Source of the DNA: an uncultured Chitinophaga sp.
GTDB lineage: Bacteria > Bacteroidota > Bacteroidia > Chitinophagales > Chitinophagaceae
Direction of reading: 5' to 3'
NCBI RefSeq assembly: GCF_937898475.1
Contig: NZ_CALEJS010000012.1
Span: 248,001 to 312,000 of the forward strand
Length of the DNA stretch: 64,000 bases
In this document: positions 57,863 through 64,000 of the stretch, piece by piece
Numbering within the stretch: position 1 is the first letter of the stretch
Layout of the letters: the number at the start of each line of letters is the position of its first letter
Made by a program: the position numbers and the translations under genes
Notes under the pieces: model-generated
The model's database searches: none
Told to the model about the DNA's origin: nothing
Seen by the model: the letters and a program-made list of their open reading frames with translations, nothing else

Positions 57863-59152
57863 TTAAAAATGCGCAAAATCATTTGCATAATCTCCTTTGA
57901 TCCTTTCCATGGGTGGATTGAAGTAGCCATATTTCAGATCGGGGAATTCTTCGTGGATGAGCTCCAGGAGCTGTTGCATACCCAGGCATTCTTCTGTATC
58001 GGTGATGCCCAGTTTGCCCAGGTACCAGTCCGGATCAATATTGAAGTTGCGCCACTGGATCATGTTCAAACCGGTTTCTCTGATCAATTTGCGCAGGGCT
58101 TCATATTCAGAAACGCTGTCGGTCATGCCGGGGAATACGAAATAGTTGATAGAGCTCCAGCCGCCGAAGCTGCGTACTACTTTCAGGCTTTCCACGATGT
58201 CTTCAAAATGGTAGTTATTGGGCCTGTAGTAGGGTGTATACCACTTTTCCTGTACGGAATTGGTACTAACGCGTATGCTGTTCAAACCGGCCTCGCAGAG
58301 GGCGCGTACGGCGTCTGGTTTACTGCCGTTGGTGTTGATGTTGATGCTGCCTTTAGGAGTGTGTTTCCGGATCTCCAGGATGGATTCGCGGATGGTTTCC
58401 CACATGAGCAGGGGCTCACCTTCGCAACCCTGTCCGAAGCTGACGATGGGGAAGGGAGCGGTTTCCAGGTGCGGCACGGTATATTCGACGATCTCTTCTG
58501 CCGTTGGCTTAAAGCGGAGGCGGTCCTGTGTGGAAACGATACTTTCTTCTTCCGGCTGGAAGGAGATGCAGCCTACGCAGTTGGCATTACAGGCGGGTGA
58601 AGAGGGGATGGGACATTCCCAGCGACCCATAAAATAATTACGGGCGGCGGGACAATGATAGGTGAGCGCACAATTGTCTGCCAGGTGTTTTACCAGGCGG
58701 TTATGCGGGTAGGCCTGCAGCAGGTTTTTCACGCCCTGTTTCACTTTCTTGTCGTCAAAACCTGCGCATTCCTGGCGGATGTCCTGTTCAATACGGGTAG
58801 CGGGCACATAGAATTTACCATCCAGCCAGCCCACTGCGGTGTAGCAGAACAAGGGCAGGGTGGGGGCATCGGGCAGTGTTTCGTAGGCGGCCAGGTAAAA
58901 GCCGGTGTGGGCGGGGGGAATAAAGGCCGCTACCGCCCATCCTTTGTCGCATAACGCCATTTCGCCGGTGGCGGCATCGATACCGATGCCACGGCGGCCT
59001 GGCAGTTCGTACAAAGAGCCTCCTTCGGGCAGCTCAATCCATTCTTCATCGGGGATCGGCATGGCGTCCCAGCCGCTGCGGCCGGTGACATGCAGCAATG
59101 TATCCTCAAAAATATTTCCTTTCCCGTCGGAGTAAAGTATGTATGGTTTCAT
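57863..59152 (-). CDS. Radical SAM protein of unknown function
   Basis: A 429-residue protein. The radical SAM cluster motif C-x3-C-x2-C is Cys188, Cys192, Cys195 (ACNANCVGCISF), placed unusually late because about 185 residues precede it. SAM-binding features follow (VSFGQGCEGEPLLMWETIRE, SININTNGSKPDAVRALCEA). The N-terminal part contains extra Cys residues near 129, 161 and 167 that might bind a second cluster. It starts 6 bases after the membrane protein gene on the same strand, so the two are probably coupled. Family activity unknown to me. Confidence 0.88.
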   Translation of the reverse strand: MKPYILYSDGKGNIFEDTLLHVTGRSGWDAMPIPDEEWIELPEGGSLYELPGRRGIGIDAATGEMALCDKGWAVAAFIPPAHTGFYLAAYETLPDAPTLPLFCYTAVGWLDGKFYVPATRIEQDIRQECAGFDDKKVKQGVKNLLQAYPHNRLVKHLADNCALTYHCPAARNYFMGRWECPIPSSPACNANCVGCISFQPEEESIVSTQDRLRFKPTAEEIVEYTVPHLETAPFPIVSFGQGCEGEPLLMWETIRESILEIRKHTPKGSININTNGSKPDAVRALCEAGLNSIRVSTNSVQEKWYTPYYRPNNYHFEDIVESLKVVRSFGGWSSINYFVFPGMTDSVSEYEALRKLIRETGLNMIQWRNFNIDPDWYLGKLGITDTEECLGMQQLLELIHEEFPDLKYGYFNPPMERIKGDYANDFAHF

Positions 59153-59158
59153 TGATTA

Positions 59159-59749
59159 TCATGCATTTAAACGGCTTCTGCAGAACCCGTTTATTTCATC
59201 TTCCTTAATACCCGGAATATTATCCAGCACTTCCAGCTGCAGTATTTTGTTGTTCTTAAAGTCAACTGTCAGCAGGTCATTCCGCAAAATTACGTTATTG
59301 AGCTGGTTCCAGCCCACTACCTTGCTCGAAAAGGTGGTAGGAATGGAAATGCCGCTGATATCCATGGAGATATAAACGGGCTTGAAAATGTTGTGCTCCA
59401 CCCAGCCAATATAGGCCAGGCCCAGTCCTATCAGCAGCTGCAGTAAGCCAATAAGGGGCTGCAGATGCGAAAGAAAATACAGGGCGCCGCTGCAGCATAC
59501 AAACACCTGTAACAGCCGCATCATGCTGTTGGCGCCGGAGAAATTGCGCACGCGGCGTACCAGAAAAGGGAACAGCAGGCTCAGGAAGCCCACCACCAGG
59601 AATAACACCACCATGGCCCAGTTGGGCGTGCGGCTATTATAAACGCCAATGGCATTGAACAGGAATAATATCCCCGCCATTCCGTGCATCACCGGCTGTA
59701 AACGCAGTCGCGTAACCGTATTCGGGTGGAGGATCCTTATCTTAAACAT
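59159..59749 (-). CDS. Membrane protein with PH-like C-terminal domain
   Basis: A 196-residue protein with about four helices (residues 20-37, 43-63, 80-95, 98-115) and a C-terminal beta-rich part (VYISMDISGISIPTTFSSKV, then VDFKNNKILQLEVLDN) like a PH-type domain. ATG 59749. Its stop codon is 6 bases from the radical SAM start, so translation is probably coupled. Function not recognised. Confidence 0.7.
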   Translation of the reverse strand: MFKIRILHPNTVTRLRLQPVMHGMAGILFLFNAIGVYNSRTPNWAMVVLFLVVGFLSLLFPFLVRRVRNFSGANSMMRLLQVFVCCSGALYFLSHLQPLIGLLQLLIGLGLAYIGWVEHNIFKPVYISMDISGISIPTTFSSKVVGWNQLNNVILRNDLLTVDFKNNKILQLEVLDNIPGIKEDEINGFCRSRLNA

Positions 59750-59811
59750 AAATGTGGCGATGAGTAATTAATCTTAACGTGACCTGTGTTACGATTATTA
59801 ATTACTCATTA

Positions 59812-60855
59812 TTAATTATCCTGGCTCACCAGGAGGTTACACAATTTGAAGAGCACGCGGGCGCCTACATTAGCATCCCATTCATCGTGAGAGGTGCTTA
59901 CTTCGTTCAGGTCAAAACCGATCAGCTTGCGGCCGGAGGCTAACAGGCGTTTGAAGAGATAGAAGACCTGTTCTGCTTCGAAACCGCCGGGTACGGGCGT
60001 ACCGGTGTGTGGACAAAGCTTGGGATCCAGGCCATCAATATCAAAACTGATATACACCTGTTGCGGCAGGGTGTCGATAATGCTGTCGCATATGCTGCGC
60101 CAGGTTTCGCCTTCAAACTGGCGTTCCTTGATGTTTTTATCGAAAAAGGTAACTACGCGGCCGTTGCTGTTATGAATATAATCCAGTTCTTCCTCGCAGT
60201 AGTCACGGATGCCCACCTGCACCAGTTTTTGCAGCTGGGGCACTTCATTGAGGGCATTGTACATAATGGAGGCGTGAGAGTATTTGAAGCCTTCGTAGCT
60301 GTCGCGCAGGTCGCAATGGGCGTCTATCTGCAGGATGCCGAAATCGCCTTTCTTTTCGCCGATGGCTTTGAAGTAGCCCAGAGGGGTGCTGTGATCGCCG
60401 CCCACCAGGCCTACCAGCTTGCCTTTGTTGAGCAGGGCAAGGGTTTGGTTATAGACCCATTCGTTCATCACCCTGGTACCGGTGTTCACGTCTACCAGGG
60501 TCTTTTTCAGGAATTGATTCTCATTGATCTCGCCGCCTTCTGTCAGGAACTTGATATACAGTTCGGCTTCCTTGCGGAGGTAGTCGCTGCGAAGGAGGAG
60601 GTGTTTATCAGGTTCCCGCATGAAAAAGCCTTTTTTCCATCCATCCTTTACATCGGGGTCAAGGAGGTCTACCTGGAAGGAGGCTTTAAAAATCTGCTCC
60701 GGGCCACGGGCCGTACCGTTGCTGTAGGAAACGGTCACTTCCCAGGGAACGGGCAGCAGCACCAGTTTTGCATCTTCCTCGGTGAAGGGAAGCCCAAAAA
60801 CGTTGTTGGATAGCAACCCTACCGAATTAGGGTCAAAATGTGTCAGATCGGCCAT
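59812..60855 (-). CDS. Ureohydrolase family protein (arginase/agmatinase/formiminoglutamase type)
   Basis: A 347-residue binuclear manganese hydrolase. Ligands are His155 (GGDHSTPLG), Asp178, His180 and Asp182 (QIDAHCDLR), and Asp272 and Asp274 (SFDIDGLDPKLCPHTGTPVP). This is the complete set for the arginase fold. Whether the substrate is arginine, agmatine or formiminoglutamate cannot be determined from sequence alone. Divergent from ccmE; a TATCTTTG box is 31 bases upstream of the ATG. Confidence 0.92.
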   Translation of the reverse strand: MADLTHFDPNSVGLLSNNVFGLPFTEEDAKLVLLPVPWEVTVSYSNGTARGPEQIFKASFQVDLLDPDVKDGWKKGFFMREPDKHLLLRSDYLRKEAELYIKFLTEGGEINENQFLKKTLVDVNTGTRVMNEWVYNQTLALLNKGKLVGLVGGDHSTPLGYFKAIGEKKGDFGILQIDAHCDLRDSYEGFKYSHASIMYNALNEVPQLQKLVQVGIRDYCEEELDYIHNSNGRVVTFFDKNIKERQFEGETWRSICDSIIDTLPQQVYISFDIDGLDPKLCPHTGTPVPGGFEAEQVFYLFKRLLASGRKLIGFDLNEVSTSHDEWDANVGARVLFKLCNLLVSQDN

Positions 60856-60885
60856 GATACTAATGATTCAATTTCATTTCCGCCG

Positions 60886-60893
60886 CAAAGATA
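60886..60893 (-). promoter_or_regulatory. Candidate -7 box (TATCTTTG) for the ureohydrolase
   Basis: The minus strand reads TATCTTTG, an exact TAnnTTTG match, giving about 24 leader bases to ATG 60855. Confidence 0.45.
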
Positions 60894-60957
60894 GGAATCT
60901 GTGATCTGGGAATTGCCTTTTATGTAAAAATAAAGGACAGGGAACTTGTTTTTGCGT

Positions 60958-60965
60958 TAATTTTG
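60958..60965 (+). promoter_or_regulatory. Candidate -7 box (TAATTTTG) for ccmE
   Basis: TAATTTTG is an exact TAnnTTTG match, with transcription predicted near 60972 and a leader of about 67 bases to ATG 61039. It lies back to back with the ureohydrolase box. Confidence 0.45.
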
Positions 60966-61038
60966 CGCTGAAAATCGAACCGGTTACAGTAAATCAACGG
61001 ATTAGAACTAAACAAGGAGCAGGCCGAAATTTTAAGCT

Positions 61039-61437
61039 ATGAAGAAAACAAACATCATCTTACTGATAGTGATCGCAGTGGCCATTGGTGTAATTGTTAC
61101 AATGGTAGGGGATTTCAGTACCTATGAAACATTTGCTACGGCAAAGAAGAAAGAAGGTAAAGAGTATCATGTGATCGGGGTGCTGGACAAATCCCAGCAG
61201 CTCAGCTATGACCCGGTAAAGGATGCCAACTACTTCACATTCTACGTGAAAGATAAGGTGGGTGAAAGCCGCAAGGTAATATTCTACGGTACCAAGCCTA
61301 CCGATTTCGAGAAAGCCGAACAGCTGGTGCTGACCGGGAAGATCCAGGGAGAGGAGTTCCACTGTAACAAGATACTGATGAAGTGCCCTTCCAAGTATAA
61401 AGACGATCAGATTGCCATGGGCACCAAACAAATGTAG
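61039..61437 (+). CDS. ccmE: Cytochrome c maturation heme chaperone CcmE, Cys-x3-Tyr type
   Basis: A 132-residue protein with one N-terminal membrane helix (ILLIVIAVAIGVIVTMVG) and a small OB-fold beta-barrel. It holds heme before transfer to apocytochrome c. The classical heme site HxxxY is replaced by CPSKY with Cys116 and Tyr120, a variant known from archaeal and Desulfovibrio CcmE proteins. The ccmF-type gene follows by 35 bases. No ccmA-D genes are adjacent on the left, where the ureohydrolase is divergent. Confidence 0.88.
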   Translation: MKKTNIILLIVIAVAIGVIVTMVGDFSTYETFATAKKKEGKEYHVIGVLDKSQQLSYDPVKDANYFTFYVKDKVGESRKVIFYGTKPTDFEKAEQLVLTGKIQGEEFHCNKILMKCPSKYKDDQIAMGTKQM

Positions 61438-61472
61438 GCTGCCTCCATTCATTACAAATTCAGCGTAACATC

Positions 61473-63938
61473 TTGGAAACAAAATATATAGGGGAGCATC
61501 TGCTGCCCGGACAGTTAGGACATTTCTTTGCAGTACTCTCTTTCATAGCATCTCTTGTAGCGACTATTGCCTATTTCAATGCCGTAAGGGCCAAGGAGGC
61601 GCCACTGCAAACATCCTGGAAGAAACTGGCCCGCTGGGCTTTCATCATTGAGGCCGCTTCCGTTTTCGCCGTATTCGGCATTTTATACTACATACTCTAC
61701 AATCACTATTTCGAATATAAGTACGTATGGCGCAACTCATCGCGCGCACTGGAAGTTAAATACCTGCTGTCCAGCTTCTGGGCCGACCAGGAGGGTAGTT
61801 TCCTGCTCTGGAGTGTGTGGCACAGCGTACTGGGCATTGTACTGATCTTTACCTCCAAACGCTGGGAAGCACCGGTGATGACCGTGCTCTCTTTTGCGCA
61901 GGTCAGCCTGGCCAGCATGCTGCTGGGAATCTATATCCTGGGCTACCGCGTGGGCAGCAACCCTTTCCTGCTGCTGAGACAGGCGGAGGAGAACATTAAC
62001 CTGCCCTGGGTGACCATGCCCAACTACCTGGAAAGGATTACAGACGGTAACGGCCTGAATCCCCTGCTGCAGAACTACTGGATGGTGATACACCCCCCGG
62101 TGCTGTTCCTGGGCTTTGCTTCCATGATCATTCCTTTTGCTTTTGCTTTTGGCGGGCTGTGGACCCGTGAATATAAAGCCTGGACCAAGCCTGCTTTGCC
62201 CTGGGCGCTGTTTGCCGCCATGATGCTGGGTACCGGTATTATGATGGGCGCCGCCTGGGCCTATGAGTCGCTCACCTTTGGCGGTTACTGGGCATGGGAC
62301 CCCGTGGAGAACGCCTCCCTGGTACCTTGGCTGACTATGGTAGCCGGTATTCATACCCTCCTGGCGTTTAAGTCTACCGGGCATGCGCTGAAGTCTACCT
62401 TCTTCTTCTTCTTTATATCCTTTGTGCTGATCCTGTACTCCACGTTCCTGACCAGGAGCGGTGTGCTGGGAGAAACGTCTGTACACTCGTTCACTGACCT
62501 GGGGATGAGCGGACAGCTCCTGGTATTCATGGCGGTGTTCACATTGCCTGCATTTTCCATGCTGATAATGCGCAGGAAAGAGATCCCGGATGTGAAGAAG
62601 GAGGAAAGCACCTACTCCCGTGAGTTCTGGATGTTTGTGGGGGCGCTGGTATTGCTGATTGCGGCTATCCAGATCACCTTCACCACTTCCATTCCTGTGT
62701 GGAACAAGCTATTTAACCTGAACCTGGCGCCGCCGCTGGAGCCGGTTTTCCATTACAACAAGATACAGGTATGGGTAGCCATTGTTGTGGGGCTGCTCAC
62801 GGCTATTGTTCAGTTCCTGAAATACAAAGACACTCCGCGTAAAGTAGCGGGGCAGCACCTGCTATGGCCCACTGTCATCTCGCTGGTGGCAACAGTGCTG
62901 ATCGGATGGCTGGGCAGGATCAATTATAACCTGTACGGCGCCGGTTACCTGATCGCATTGTATATTATGCTGTTCGCCAGCGTATATGCGGTGATCGGCA
63001 ATGGTATATACATTTTTAAAGGCCTGAAAGGCCGGATGAAAGCTGCAGGCGCTTCTATTGCGCACATCGGTTTTGGCCTGGTATTGCTGGGTATCCTGAT
63101 CTCCGCCTCCAAGCGGGAGGTGATCTCTATAGACCGGATGAAAATGCTGGACGGCGGCTTCTTTGGCACGGAAAGCAAGGAAAATCCGCGGGAGAACCTG
63201 ATGCTGCCCCGGAATTTCCCGATACAAATGGGCGAGTATCACGTAACCTACGCAGGTGACTCTACGGCAGCCGGTGATCCGAAGACCTACTACGTGGTGA
63301 GGTATGAGAAGAAAGACCCCGCCACCGGGCAGCCGCTGGAGAACTTTACCTTGTACCCGGATGCGTTCATCAATACCAAGGGACAGGAAGGACTGACGCC
63401 TAACCCGTCTTCCCGCCACTACCTGACCCGCGACATATTTACCTATGTAACGGCAGTGCCGCGTAAGGACGAGGGCAGCGATACCGCGCATTACAGCCAT
63501 CATGAGATCAAAGAGGGTGATTCCATCTTCTTCTCCAACGGCTACATCGTATACAGCGGCCTGCGGAAATCGCCGCAGAACAAGAACTACCAGGCGGCCG
63601 CCCAGGAAGGCGACCTGGCAGTAGGCGCACAACTGACGGTACACACCAAAGACGGCAGCGAGTCTGCCCTTGAACCGGTATACTTCATCCGCAACAATAC
63701 TTACCAGTACAACGTTCCGGATACCGCCCATCAGCTGTCCCTCTATGTGAAGTTTGCCAAGATACTTCCCAATGAGAATAAGATTGAACTGGAGGTGAAA
63801 GAATCCGGTACCTTCGACGATTACATCGTACTGAAGGCGTTCATCTTCCCCTTCATCAACGTGCTCTGGATAGGCATCCTGATCATGATAGCCGGGTTTT
63901 TGATGAGTATCTATCAGCGGGTACGCCGCACCGTTTAA
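61473..63938 (+). CDS. ccmF: Cytochrome c biogenesis heme lyase, CcmF/CcsA type
   Basis: An 821-residue polytopic membrane protein. The WWD heme-handling domain is TFGGYWAWDPVENASLVPW (residues about 268-286), and the MVIHPPVLFLGF block near 204 is typical of CcmF. About 14 helices and a large periplasmic domain around residues 550-780 fit the family. No ATG is available; TTG at 61473-61475 starts the protein (second codon Glu). It works with CcmE to attach heme to c-type cytochromes. Confidence 0.93.
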   Translation: METKYIGEHLLPGQLGHFFAVLSFIASLVATIAYFNAVRAKEAPLQTSWKKLARWAFIIEAASVFAVFGILYYILYNHYFEYKYVWRNSSRALEVKYLLSSFWADQEGSFLLWSVWHSVLGIVLIFTSKRWEAPVMTVLSFAQVSLASMLLGIYILGYRVGSNPFLLLRQAEENINLPWVTMPNYLERITDGNGLNPLLQNYWMVIHPPVLFLGFASMIIPFAFAFGGLWTREYKAWTKPALPWALFAAMMLGTGIMMGAAWAYESLTFGGYWAWDPVENASLVPWLTMVAGIHTLLAFKSTGHALKSTFFFFFISFVLILYSTFLTRSGVLGETSVHSFTDLGMSGQLLVFMAVFTLPAFSMLIMRRKEIPDVKKEESTYSREFWMFVGALVLLIAAIQITFTTSIPVWNKLFNLNLAPPLEPVFHYNKIQVWVAIVVGLLTAIVQFLKYKDTPRKVAGQHLLWPTVISLVATVLIGWLGRINYNLYGAGYLIALYIMLFASVYAVIGNGIYIFKGLKGRMKAAGASIAHIGFGLVLLGILISASKREVISIDRMKMLDGGFFGTESKENPRENLMLPRNFPIQMGEYHVTYAGDSTAAGDPKTYYVVRYEKKDPATGQPLENFTLYPDAFINTKGQEGLTPNPSSRHYLTRDIFTYVTAVPRKDEGSDTAHYSHHEIKEGDSIFFSNGYIVYSGLRKSPQNKNYQAAAQEGDLAVGAQLTVHTKDGSESALEPVYFIRNNTYQYNVPDTAHQLSLYVKFAKILPNENKIELEVKESGTFDDYIVLKAFIFPFINVLWIGILIMIAGFLMSIYQRVRRTV

Positions 63939-64000
63939 TTAATAATGAATAATTAACAGTTAATAATTATATTTTGGGGAGCTGACTTTGTGTTGTAAGC

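Noticed and set aside
1..64000. tRNA, rRNA, transposase, phage or plasmid genes
   Set aside because: No cloverleaf-like segment, rRNA stretch, integrase or transposase motif was recognised on either strand.

Overview
The window is a 64 kb chromosomal segment of a Bacteroidota bacterium, most likely of the Chitinophaga group. This rests on SusC/SusD-type receptors, an ECF sigma/FecR pair, a LytS/LytTR two-component pair, DUF5723-type outer membrane protein, -7 boxes of the form TAnnTTTG in place of sigma-70 promoters, few Shine-Dalgarno sequences, and several TTG/GTG starts. No tRNA, rRNA, CRISPR array, phage or transposase gene was seen. Genes are mostly housekeeping or carbohydrate-related.

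Layout. 1-6.1 kb: an unrecognised protein running off the left edge, an HD-domain (p)ppGpp-hydrolase-like protein, an aldo/keto reductase, 4-hydroxyphenylpyruvate dioxygenase and a YkuD-type L,D-transpeptidase. 6.4-12.6 kb: a dehydrogenase cluster with one gluconate-2-dehydrogenase-subunit-3/gamma-like protein and two tandem GMC flavoproteins that each carry a C-x5-C-x3-C iron-sulfur motif, then a GH35 beta-galactosidase. 12.9-28.6 kb: a CBS protein, then a complete nuoA-B-CD-E-F-G-H-I-J-K-L-M-N respiratory complex I operon including the NADH-oxidising E, F and G subunits. 28.6-31.5 kb: small unknowns and a LytS/LytTR pair. 31.6-41.2 kb: a polysaccharide utilisation locus read right to left as ECF sigma, FecR, SusC with an STN domain, SusD, SusE/F-like and GH76, predicted to act on alpha-1,6-mannan. 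41.4-46.7 kb: an outer membrane beta-barrel receptor, a small membrane protein, aspartokinase and fructose-1,6-bisphosphatase. 47.1-51.7 kb: a secreted CAP protein, a 54-residue class I lanthipeptide-like precursor, a ChbG-type deacetylase with a DUF6249 partner, an ABC ATPase, a YfiT/DinB protein and a Nudix hydrolase. 51.8-60.9 kb, all minus strand: FolC, DUF5723 protein, TonB-like protein, TSUP permease, MFS transporter, a radical SAM protein coupled to a membrane protein, and a ureohydrolase. 61.0-63.9 kb: CcmE with a Cys-x3-Tyr heme motif, and a CcmF-type heme lyase.

The most notable gene is the orphan RiPP precursor at 47805-47969: a Lys-rich leader and a Cys/Ser/Thr-rich core, with no LanB, LanC or transporter in the window. 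The most notable non-coding feature is that many spacers consist of imperfect palindromes built from short repeated words (AGCTGTTAGC, GTTTGAGG, CCAAATTCC, AATTAATAATTAA types), plus three copies of a CGTCATTGCGAG-type repeat. One such palindrome appears to form the last 40 codons of nuoM. The 46.8-47.0 kb spacer carries 11-bp phased repeats. All functions are read from sequence motifs and gene context; nothing was searched against a database.
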